From Sandaracinus sp. (GTDB lineage: Bacteria > Myxococcota_A > Polyangia > Polyangiales > Houyiibacteriaceae), in the NCBI GenBank assembly GCA_002699025.1, contig PABA01000162.1:1-64000 (forward strand): a DNA stretch of 64,000 nt, read 5' to 3'. The notes under the pieces are model-generated. The model saw nothing but the letters and a program-made list of their open reading frames with translations, made no database searches and was not told where the DNA came from. Position 1 is the stretch's first letter, and each line of letters begins with the position of its first letter. Below, one piece after another: positions 8,632 to 17,087 of this stretch. The position numbers and the translations under genes were made by a program.

Positions 8632-9663
8632 TCAGAAGAGCGAGAGCTGAGGCGTCGGGCGCTCGAAGGTCGTCGGCCCCTCGAAGTGCTGGACGCCCGT
8701 GCGCGCGAGGCCGTGCTTGCGGAGGTGCAGCTCGAAGAGCTGCTCGATGGCGTCCCAGCGCGCGCCCCGGCCGCGCATGCGGTCGCCGAAGCGCGACTCG
8801 TTCGCCTTGCCGCCGCGCACCATGCGGATGGCGCTCCGCACCTTCTCCGCCCGCATGGGGAAGGCCGCCTCGAGGCGCGCGTCGAAGACCGGGAGCACCT
8901 GCTTGGGGAGCCGCAGCAGGATCGCGAAGGCCGAGCGCGCTCCCGCGTCCACGGCGCGCTCGAGGATGGTCGGGATCTGGTCGTCGTTGAGGCCCGGGAT
9001 GATCGGCCCGACGCTGATGCCCACGGGCACGCCGGCCTCCGCCAGCACGCGCACGGTCTCGAAGCGCTTGGTCGGCGGGCTCGCGAAGGGCTCCATCTTC
9101 CGGGCCATGGCGTCGTCGGCGAAGGGGATGCTCACCGTGACGTGGCAGCGCGCTTCGCGGGCGAGCGCGCCGAGGAGGTCCGCGTCCCGGCGGATCAGCT
9201 TGCTCTTCGTGATCAGCGAGACGGGCTGGCGGAACGCGCGACAGACCTCGAGGCAGGCGCGCGTGAGCCCGTAGCTCGCCTCGAGCGGCTGGTAGCAGTC
9301 CGTGTTGCCGCTGAAGGCGATGGTCTCGCCCTTCCAGCTCGGTCGCTCGAAGGCCTCCCGGAGCCGCTCGGCGACGTTGCGCTTCACGACGATCTTCCGG
9401 TCGAAGTCCGTGCCCGCGCCGAAGCCCCAGTACTGATGCGAGGGGCGCGCGTAGCAGTAGGCGCAGGCATGGAAGCAGCCGCGGTAGGGGTTCACGCTCC
9501 AGGTGAACCCGACGTCCGGGCTGTCGTTCCGCGAGAGCGCGCTCTTCGCGTCCTCCTCGAAGACCTCGAGCTTCGCCGGAGGAGGCGGCCCGTCCCACTC
9601 GAGCGAGGCCTCCTCGAAGGGGTTCGGGGGGTTGGCGACCGGGCGGGGCACGGCACTGATCAT
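8632..9663 (-). CDS. PA0069-family radical SAM protein
   Basis: 343 aa. The [4Fe-4S]-SAM motif CxxxCxxC is at Cys63, Cys67 and Cys70 (CFHACAYCYARPSHQY), preceded by VNPYRGC, the signature of the PA0069/Rv2578c group. It is followed by SGNTDCYQPLE and ITKSKLIRRD typical of that group and of spore-photoproduct-lyase-like folds. The reaction is unknown; members are widely conserved single-domain proteins, sometimes proposed to act in nucleic-acid repair. ATG start at 9661-9663. It is divergent from the next gene across 190 bp. Confidence 0.9.
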   Translation of the reverse strand: MISAVPRPVANPPNPFEEASLEWDGPPPPAKLEVFEEDAKSALSRNDSPDVGFTWSVNPYRGCFHACAYCYARPSHQYWGFGAGTDFDRKIVVKRNVAERLREAFERPSWKGETIAFSGNTDCYQPLEASYGLTRACLEVCRAFRQPVSLITKSKLIRRDADLLGALAREARCHVTVSIPFADDAMARKMEPFASPPTKRFETVRVLAEAGVPVGISVGPIIPGLNDDQIPTILERAVDAGARSAFAILLRLPKQVLPVFDARLEAAFPMRAEKVRSAIRMVRGGKANESRFGDRMRGRGARWDAIEQLFELHLRKHGLARTGVQHFEGPTTFERPTPQLSLF

Positions 9664-9853
9664 ACGATCAGCTCGCGCGTCGTCAACGGCGGCGACGGAG
9701 GAGGGCTCCGGGCATCGTGCGGTCGGCGACGCGTGTCGAACCGGGGGCTCGGCGCGCGTGCAGAGGCGCCCGCCCAGGCGAGCGTCGCCCCGGGGTGGTA
9801 GGGTGTGCTCGGGTCGACGCCATGCCGCCGCGCGTTTCCGCGACCCCCACGCG

Positions 9854-10531
9854 ATGAGTCAGAGCGACGACGAGGTGGACGAGGATGGGCACGCCGATGG
9901 GCACGCCCCGCTGATGGGCTGGGCCGGCGCCGAGAGCCGGGTGAAGCTCCGCCTCTATCGGCGGGAGGGTCTGCCGCAGAACGGGCTCGTGAGCTGGCCG
10001 GTGGCGGACGACCTGGTCGCCGTGCTGGTGCACGGGCGCGGGGGGCGGCTCGATCCGGTTCGGGACGAGGTGCGGGCCGGCTGGGGCGGCGTGGAGGACG
10101 GCGAGGTCTTCCGCAGCGCGCTCGAGAACGTGGCGCGGGGGGACGCGCCGATGGTCGAGGACCTGCGCTTCCAGGACGTCGTGCCGGGGCGAGCGCTCTA
10201 CGGGGACAGCACCTACACGGCGACGCACGCGCTGCATCTGGCGCGCTTCGTCGACCCGCCGCCGCTCGGCCTCCTGCTCGGGCTGCCCCATCGGCATGCC
10301 GTGCTGATGCACCGCATCGCCGGGGTGAACGTGCTCGTCGCCATGGAGACGCTGCTGCAGATGATCCACGGCATGCACCAGGCCGGCCCGGCGCCGCTGA
10401 GCGACCAGCTCTACTGGTGGCACGAGGGGGAGATCGTGCGCCTGCCGTCCAGCAAGCGGAACGGCACCGTCGAGCTCCGCCCGCCCCCCGCCTTCGTCGA
10501 GAAGGTCCTCGCGCCGCTCACGCGGGACTGA
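9854..10531 (+). CDS. uncharacterised cytosolic protein
   Basis: 225 aa, with an acidic start (MSQSDDEVDEDGHADGH). No signal peptide or membrane segment is seen. The centre reads like a compact alpha/beta domain: SALENVARGDAP, then GDSTYTATHALHL, then LGLPHRHAVLMHRI and SDQLYWWHEGEI. The order 'N-x-A ... Y-x-A-T ... P-x-R ... L-Y-W' faintly recalls DUF1444-type proteins, but I would not assign it. A -10-like TAGGGT sits at 9799-9804. Codon use matches its neighbours. Confidence 0.75.
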   Translation: MSQSDDEVDEDGHADGHAPLMGWAGAESRVKLRLYRREGLPQNGLVSWPVADDLVAVLVHGRGGRLDPVRDEVRAGWGGVEDGEVFRSALENVARGDAPMVEDLRFQDVVPGRALYGDSTYTATHALHLARFVDPPPLGLLLGLPHRHAVLMHRIAGVNVLVAMETLLQMIHGMHQAGPAPLSDQLYWWHEGEIVRLPSSKRNGTVELRPPPAFVEKVLAPLTRD

Positions 10532-11078
10532 CCCGCCCCAGCAGCCGCCCTGCCGGGAGGCCCCTCGGCCCCCTCCGAGGGAGTCCTGCGGACGCCTGGA
10601 CACGCGGAAGGTCCCTGGGCCCCCTCCGAGGGAGTCCTGCGGACGCCTAGCCGGCAGGCCCCTCGGCCCCCTCGAGTCCTGCGGACCCCAGGGCCGGGAG
10701 GCGGCCCCCTCCGAGGGAGTCCTGCGGACGCCTGGACGCGCGCCTCAAATGCCCGGAATCGTTCGGGTATCCATGGGGCTCGGGGGCCTCGAAGCGCCGC
10801 TCGGGGCCACTCTGCGAGCGCCTCGCGAGAATAAATGACCGCGGGTCACTCGAGCTCGAAGCCGAGAGGCGTCCTGCGGACCCCCGGACTCGCAGCTCGA
10901 GCCTTTGAATTCATTTGCCTATTTCCATTCTTCCCGGGACTCGGGGCGCCTCCCGAGGCCCCCCGGGGACGCTCCCGCGAAAATAAATGACCTCGGGTCA
11001 TTCGGAGCCGCGACAGAGTCCTGCGGACACTCCATGAGCGAGTCCAACACACCGGGATGACGAGGAAAATCGCGTCGC
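10532..11078. repeat. convergent gap with six GTCCTGCGGAC hairpins and a paired AATAAATGACC element
   Basis: The 11-bp inverted repeat GTCCTGCGGAC occurs at 10583, 10634, 10676, 10719, 10871 and 11018. The first, second and fourth copies are preceded by CCCCCTCCGAGGGA, itself an inverted repeat. Two larger related elements start with AATAAATGACC at about 10831 and 10982, each containing a TGACC...GGTCA inverted repeat and ending in a GTCCTGCGGAC. The 547 bp include unusually AT-rich patches (about 10905-10935) and hold no credible gene. Confidence 0.85.
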
Positions 11079-11537
11079 TCAGGCCTCGATCGCCGGGCCG
11101 CGGCGCTTCCCTCGCAGCAGCTCGCCCCCCGGCCCGTGCAGCACCCACCACACCCCGTCGGGCATCGCCGGATGCGGCCCCACCCGCAGCTCCGCCCCGA
11201 GGTCGAAGCGCAGCAAGAGCTCCTCCCCCGTCACCCCGGCCTCCACGAGCGCCTGCCCCTCGATCGCCCCGGCCAGCGCCTCCAGCGTCCCCGCCTCCGC
11301 CCCCTCGTCCCCCTCGAGCCCACCCGCCGCCAGCCGAAAGCGCCCCTCCGGCACCACGAAGCGCCAGCGCCCCCGCGGCTCGACCTCCCGCTCCAGCTCG
11401 CCCCCGCTCGTCCGGTACTCCTCCACCGCCAGGCTCGGCGGCCCGAGCTCGAAGCGCAGCAGCGCCCCATCGCCCACACGCACGCCCCACACGTAGCGCC
11501 CCCGAAGCGGCCGGAACCCGGCGACGACGTCCTCCAT
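11079..11537 (-). CDS. uncharacterised 152-aa protein
   Basis: Start ATG at 11535-11537 (MEDVVAGFRPLRGRYVWGV); the frame is open a little further upstream. The protein is rich in beta-strand-like segments (WGVRVGDGALLRFELG, RWRFVVPEGRFRL, LLLRFDLGAELRVG) and ends with WWVLHGPGGELLRGKRRGP. No export signal is seen. I recognise no family. It is divergent from the sigma-54 activator across 164 bp. Reading-frame coherence and the hydrophobic/charged alternation favour a real gene. Confidence 0.65.
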   Translation of the reverse strand: MEDVVAGFRPLRGRYVWGVRVGDGALLRFELGPPSLAVEEYRTSGGELEREVEPRGRWRFVVPEGRFRLAAGGLEGDEGAEAGTLEALAGAIEGQALVEAGVTGEELLLRFDLGAELRVGPHPAMPDGVWWVLHGPGGELLRGKRRGPAIEA

Positions 11538-11581
11538 CCCGCGAGCATAGCGCCCCTCCGGCCGAGGCACGCCAAACTGAC

Positions 11582-11597
11582 TGGCCCGAGAAGTGCA
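11582..11597 (+). promoter_or_regulatory. candidate sigma-54 (-24/-12) promoter inside an inverted repeat
   Basis: TGGCCCGAGAAGTGCA has GG and GC separated by ten bases, the spacing of -24/-12 elements. It is bracketed by GACTGGCC (11579-11586) and its inverse GGCCAGTC (11607-11614). The gene downstream is itself a sigma-54 activator, which makes autoregulation plausible. This is inference from motif and spacing only. Confidence 0.45.
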
Positions 11598-11665
11598 GTG
11601 TTTTCCGGCCAGTCGACCCCTCGCGCCGATCCCCCGACATCCGGCCGAGACAAGTCGTCAACCAG

Positions 11666-11680
11666 TGACAGATTGTCAGC
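11666..11680 (+). promoter_or_regulatory. candidate operator TGACA-GAT-TGTCA
   Basis: A perfect 5-bp inverted repeat with a 3-bp centre (11666-11678) lies 23 bp before the activator's ATG. The 15-base word ending in AGC matches a second site at 13249-13263 ahead of gspC in 12 of 15 positions, which suggests a shared regulator site. A normal ribosome binding site (GAGGAG, 11691-11696) follows. Confidence 0.4.
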
Positions 11681-11701
11681 ACACTCTGTCGAGGAGTCAA
11701 A

Positions 11702-13087
<1,386 letters not shown>

Positions 13088-13248
13088 GCCTCCGCCCCGC
13101 CGATCCGGCGCCCGCCCCGACCCGATCCGTCCCACGACCGGGCGCCCTCGACGCCCCCCCGGCCGGGGCCCGCCCGAGGTCCGCTCCCGTCCCCCCGGCC
13201 CTGGCGCTTCTTCCCGGGCTTTTCCGGCCCCGCCCCCGAGCGGGCGCC

Positions 13249-13263
13249 TGTCATTTTGTCAGC
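13249..13263 (+). promoter_or_regulatory. candidate operator upstream of the type II secretion operon
   Basis: TGTCATTTTGTCAGC resembles the site at 11666-11680 (12 of 15 identical) but is a direct rather than inverted repeat of TGTCA. It is in the 339-bp gap between the regulator and gspC. The gap also contains a 10-bp palindrome ATTCGCGAAT at 13330-13339 and is otherwise featureless apart from the GGAGG at 13416-13420 ahead of gspC. No clear -35/-10 or -24/-12 pair was found. Confidence 0.3.
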
Positions 13264-13426
13264 CGCTCCGAGTCGCCCCCCGCCTCCGCTGCCAGCTTGG
13301 CGCGGGCCCCGAGCGCGCCGAGAAGCGCGATTCGCGAATGGCTCGAAAAAACCGGCGCGTTCGACTGGAGAGCCCCCGCCTTTTCAGCTAGGCACGGGCG
13401 TTGCTGAGCGTCCCTGGAGGAGCACC

Positions 13427-14434
13427 GTGGGCAACCCCCGACAGAAACGCGTCGCGATCGCCATCGTCCTGAGCACGCTCGGCGCCACCGCGTTCTTCGT
13501 GGCGCAGGGGTCGACGAACCTCCTCGCCGCGAGCCTGCTCGAGCTCGACCGCTCCGCCGCCCTCACCGGCCCGGTGGCGGCCCGGGGCCCGTCCACCACG
13601 CCGGTCCGCGAGCGCCGCGACGACACGCAGATCCTCCGACGCAACATCTTCGACTCCGAGCAGGGCCCGCTCGACGGCGTGCCCGTCGAAGAGGTCGCCG
13701 AGACCACCGAAGAGGACGAGCTCGAGCCCCTCGACCCGAACCAGCCCCCGCCCCAGTGCGAGGGCAGCATCCGCCTCGTCGCCGCCGTCGTGAACCCGCG
13801 CCGCGACGACTGGTCCTTCGCCGCCATCGTCCCCGCCGCCGGCCGGGCCATGCTCTACCGCCGCGGCCAGAGCGTCGACGGCCGCGAGGTCCTCGCCGTG
13901 CTCCCCAACCGGGTCATCCTCCGCCCAGCGAGCGGCCAGCCCTGCCAGATCACCATGTTCGAGCCGCCCGACGACGGCTCCACGCCCCGCGTCGCCCGCC
14001 CGACCCCGGCCCGCCCCCGCGTGGCCGCCGCCCGCCGCGCGACCCGCAGCCGCTCGAACGACGACGACTCGATCTCGCAGAACGAGCTCGAGAGCGGCAT
14101 CTCCCGCAACAGCGACACCAACTTCACGATCCAGCGCAGCCTGGTCGACCAGATCCTCGAGAACCAGGCGGAGCTGATGCGCACCGCGCGCATCATCCCG
14201 CACGAGGAGAACGGCCGGGTCGTCGGCGTGAAGATGTACGGCATTCGCCGGAGCAGCCTGCTCGGACGCCTGGGCGTCCAGAACGGCGACATGCTCCGCA
14301 CCATCAACGGCTACGACATGAGCAGCCCCGACAGCGCCCTCGAGGCCTACGCGCGGCTGCGAAACGCGGACCACCTCACCCTCTCGGTCGTGCGGCGCGG
14401 ACAGCCCATGACGATCGACTACAACATCCAATGA
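13427..14434 (+). CDS. gspC: type II secretion system inner-membrane protein GspC
   Basis: 335 aa, GTG start preceded by GGAGGAG. A single N-terminal membrane anchor (VAIAIVLSTLGATAFFVA) is followed by a Pro/Glu linker. Next is the HR-like domain (about 60-170; RRNIFDSE, CEGSIRLVAAVVN, AIVPAAGRAMLYRRGQ, VDGREVLAVLPNRVILR), an Arg/Ala-rich linker, and a C-terminal PDZ-like domain (about 245-335; GVKMYGIRRSSLLGRLGVQN, GDMLRTINGYDM). This is the classic GspC layout, linking the inner-membrane platform to the GspD secretin. The stop overlaps the gspD start in ATGA, indicating translational coupling. Confidence 0.9.
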   Translation: MGNPRQKRVAIAIVLSTLGATAFFVAQGSTNLLAASLLELDRSAALTGPVAARGPSTTPVRERRDDTQILRRNIFDSEQGPLDGVPVEEVAETTEEDELEPLDPNQPPPQCEGSIRLVAAVVNPRRDDWSFAAIVPAAGRAMLYRRGQSVDGREVLAVLPNRVILRPASGQPCQITMFEPPDDGSTPRVARPTPARPRVAAARRATRSRSNDDDSISQNELESGISRNSDTNFTIQRSLVDQILENQAELMRTARIIPHEENGRVVGVKMYGIRRSSLLGRLGVQNGDMLRTINGYDMSSPDSALEAYARLRNADHLTLSVVRRGQPMTIDYNIQ

Positions 14435-17085
14435 AGCTGCAGCACGCCCTCCCCGTCCTCTCCGCCGCCGCGTCCTTCATGGTGCTCGGCCTGGCGATGA
14501 GCGACGCCGACGCGCAGGAGCCCACGGAGCGCCCGCAGGTGCGGGTCCGTCCGGGCAACTCGCCGACCATCCGCCCCCGGGTGCAGCCGCGCGCCGGCCG
14601 CAACGCGCAGGAGCCCGCCGAGGAAGGCGAGCGCACGGCCGCGCCGGAATTCGAGACCGGCGTCGAGTACGAGCCGGTCTCCCCGCGGACGCGCGTCACC
14701 TTCAACCTCGAGGAGGCCGCCCTCCCCGATCTGGTGCGCCTCGTCTCCAACCTGACGGGCAAGCGCTTCATCCTCCCGGGCAAGGTCCGGAGCATCAAGG
14801 CCACGGTCTTCGCCCCGACGAAGGTCAGCGTCTCCGAGGCCTACAACGCCTTCCTCTCCATCCTCGAGGTCAACGGCCTCACCGTCGTGCCGGCCGGCCG
14901 GTACTACAAGATCATGGAGAGCTCGAACATCGAGAACCAGCCCATCCCGCTCTACACGGGGGGCTCGCCGACGCCGCGCCAGGACCGCTTCCTCACGCGC
15001 ATGCACCGGCTCTCGAACGTCTCCGCCGAGGACGTCGCGACGCTGCTCGCGCGCTTCAAGTCGCAGGCCGGCAACGTCACCGCCTACGCGCCCACGAACA
15101 CGCTGATCCTCACGGACACGGGCACGCAGATCCGCCGCATGTTGCGCCTCATCGAGGCCATCGACGTACCGCGGACCGGCGAGCAGATCTGGATTGAGCC
15201 CATCCACTACGCGGACGCGACCGAGGTCGCCGCCAAGCTGCAGGAGATCTTCCCCTCGTCCGGCGGCAGCAGCAGCAGCAGCGGCTCGAGCGCCTCGAGC
15301 TCTTCCGCCAGCTCGTCGGCCGCCGCCCGCGCGCGCGCTCGGGCCCGCGCCCGCCGCACCAAGCGCTCCACCTCCACGGCGAACGCGAGCTCGGGCCCGA
15401 CCACCGTCGGCAGCCGGAGCGGCGAGTCGCGCATCACCAACATCATCGCGGACGAGCGCACCAACTCGCTCATCATCCTCGCCACCGAGCGCGCCTACCT
15501 CCGCATCCTCGAGATGATCCGCCACCTCGACGTGCCCCTCGAGGGCGAGGGGCGCATCCACGTGCACTACGTGCAGAACGGCGACGCCGAGGAGATCGCC
15601 GGCACGCTCCAGAGCCTCATCGGCGGCGGCAGCGGCAGCTCGGCCGCCCGGCGCCCGAGCAAGGCCGGCGGCGGAGCATCCCGCGCCGCCGCGGCCTCCG
15701 GCGGCGACGTCGCCGGGCTCTTCGAGGGCGAGATCCGCGTCACGACCCACGAGCCGACCAACGCGCTCGTCATCACCTCCTCGCTCCACGACTACGCCGC
15801 GCTCCGGAGCGTCATCGACCGGCTCGACCGGCCCCGGCGCCAGGTCTTCATCGAGGCTGTCGTGATGGAGCTCAGCATCAACCGCTCCAACGAGCTCGGC
15901 TTCAGCTTCCACGGCGGCGTCCCCGACCCGGCCGGCGAGGGCTCGCTCTCCATCTTCGGCTTCAACGCGGGCCGCTCCCTCGGCTTCCCGGCCGACCAGG
16001 CCTCGCTCACGGGCACGGCCATCGGCGTTCGCGGCCCGGAGATCGACACCAACGTCGCCCTCCCCGGCCAGAGCACGGGCCTCTCCGTGCCCGGCTTCGG
16101 CGTGGTGCTGAACGCCCTCGCGACGAGCGGCGACGCGAACGTCCTCTCGACGCCCCACATCATCGCCATGGACAACGTCCAGGCGGAGATCAACATCGGC
16201 CAGAACGTCCCGCTCCAGACCTCGGGCCTCGCCCCCGGCGCGCTCGGCGGCGGCGGCCTCGGCGGCCTCGGCGCGCTGGCGGGCCTCGCGGGCCAGAGCG
16301 GCGGCGCCGGCGCGGGCCTCGCCGGCCTGGCGGGCGGCCTCGGCGGCGGCTTCGGCGTCCCGCGTCAGGACGTCGGCACCATCATCCGCATCACGCCCCA
16401 CATCAACGAGCACGACGAGATCCGCCTCGAGATCGAGGAGGAGATCTCCGAGGTGGGCACGCCCCAGGGTGACCTCGGCGTGGTGCCCATCAACCGGCGC
16501 CAGGCGAAGACCGAGGTGATGGTCCGCGACCAGCAGACCGTCGTCATCGGCGGCCTGATGCGCGAGACGGTCACGACGAACGAGAGCAAGATCCCGGTCC
16601 TCGGCGACATCCCGCTCCTCGGCGCCCTCTTCCGCCGCACCGAGCGCCAGCGCCAGAAGAACAACCTCCTGCTCTTCCTGACGCCCTACATCATCCGCGA
16701 CATGAGCGACCTGCGCGCCATCTACGAGCGCAAGATGCGCGAGCGCCAGGAGTTCCTCGACCGCTACTTCGTCTTCGGCGACCACGACTACGAGCCGCCC
16801 GTCGACTACTCGCGGACCCGCGGCCTCGTCGCCGAGATCATCGGTGAGCTCGACGAGATCGACGCCGAGGCGGAGCTCCGCGCCGCCCTCGAGGCCGAGC
16901 CGCCGCCCGAGCACGTGCCCCGCGCACCGGTCGGGACCTTCGAGTACGACCCGGACGAGGGCGACATGATCATCGGCCCCGACGGCGAGGACGAAGGTCC
17001 GCCGGAGGGCGACCTCCCGACCCCGCCGCCCGCGCAGCAGGTGAGCGTGCCGGTCGAGGTCCAGCCCAGCGAGGAGCAGGAGTAG
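14431..17085 (+). CDS. gspD: type II secretion outer-membrane secretin GspD
   Basis: 884 aa, with signal peptide (LPVLSAAASFMVLGLAMSDA). N0 to N3 domains occupy about residues 90-500 (FNLEEAALPDLVRLVSNLTG, then IEPIHYADATEVAAKLQEIF, VHYVQNGDAEEIAGTLQSL). The secretin core (about 470-760) has RQVFIEAVVMELSINR, VLSTPHIIAMDNVQAEI, VGTIIRITPHINEHDEI and IPVLGDIPLLGALFRR. Low-complexity insertions are evident: a Ser run followed by alternating Ala-Arg at about 278-310, and a Gly/Leu/Ala stretch at about 600-645. The acidic, Pro-rich C-terminal tail (about 100 aa) may be where a pilotin or cell-wall partner binds (inference). It forms the outer-membrane exit pore. Confidence 0.95.
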   Translation: MKLQHALPVLSAAASFMVLGLAMSDADAQEPTERPQVRVRPGNSPTIRPRVQPRAGRNAQEPAEEGERTAAPEFETGVEYEPVSPRTRVTFNLEEAALPDLVRLVSNLTGKRFILPGKVRSIKATVFAPTKVSVSEAYNAFLSILEVNGLTVVPAGRYYKIMESSNIENQPIPLYTGGSPTPRQDRFLTRMHRLSNVSAEDVATLLARFKSQAGNVTAYAPTNTLILTDTGTQIRRMLRLIEAIDVPRTGEQIWIEPIHYADATEVAAKLQEIFPSSGGSSSSSGSSASSSSASSSAAARARARARARRTKRSTSTANASSGPTTVGSRSGESRITNIIADERTNSLIILATERAYLRILEMIRHLDVPLEGEGRIHVHYVQNGDAEEIAGTLQSLIGGGSGSSAARRPSKAGGGASRAAAASGGDVAGLFEGEIRVTTHEPTNALVITSSLHDYAALRSVIDRLDRPRRQVFIEAVVMELSINRSNELGFSFHGGVPDPAGEGSLSIFGFNAGRSLGFPADQASLTGTAIGVRGPEIDTNVALPGQSTGLSVPGFGVVLNALATSGDANVLSTPHIIAMDNVQAEINIGQNVPLQTSGLAPGALGGGGLGGLGALAGLAGQSGGAGAGLAGLAGGLGGGFGVPRQDVGTIIRITPHINEHDEIRLEIEEEISEVGTPQGDLGVVPINRRQAKTEVMVRDQQTVVIGGLMRETVTTNESKIPVLGDIPLLGALFRRTERQRQKNNLLLFLTPYIIRDMSDLRAIYERKMRERQEFLDRYFVFGDHDYEPPVDYSRTRGLVAEIIGELDEIDAEAELRAALEAEPPPEHVPRAPVGTFEYDPDEGDMIIGPDGEDEGPPEGDLPTPPPAQQVSVPVEVQPSEEQE

Positions 17086-17087
17086 GC

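Noticed and set aside
8632-8810. Apparent long reverse-strand protein with repeated RPFAPE units across the 18-bp array
   Set aside because: It is a translation of the tandem repeat in a stop-free GC-rich frame and overlaps a strong radical SAM gene; no family signal.
6176-9598. 1140-residue minus-strand open frame
   Set aside because: Crosses two recognised genes on different strands and repeat DNA; composition is Arg/Ala/Gly-rich with no domain.
13330-13426. Clear -35/-10 promoter for gspC
   Set aside because: Candidate hexamers (TTCGAC and TAGGCA) are spaced too far apart and no GG-N10-GC pair is present; only the operator-like word is reported.
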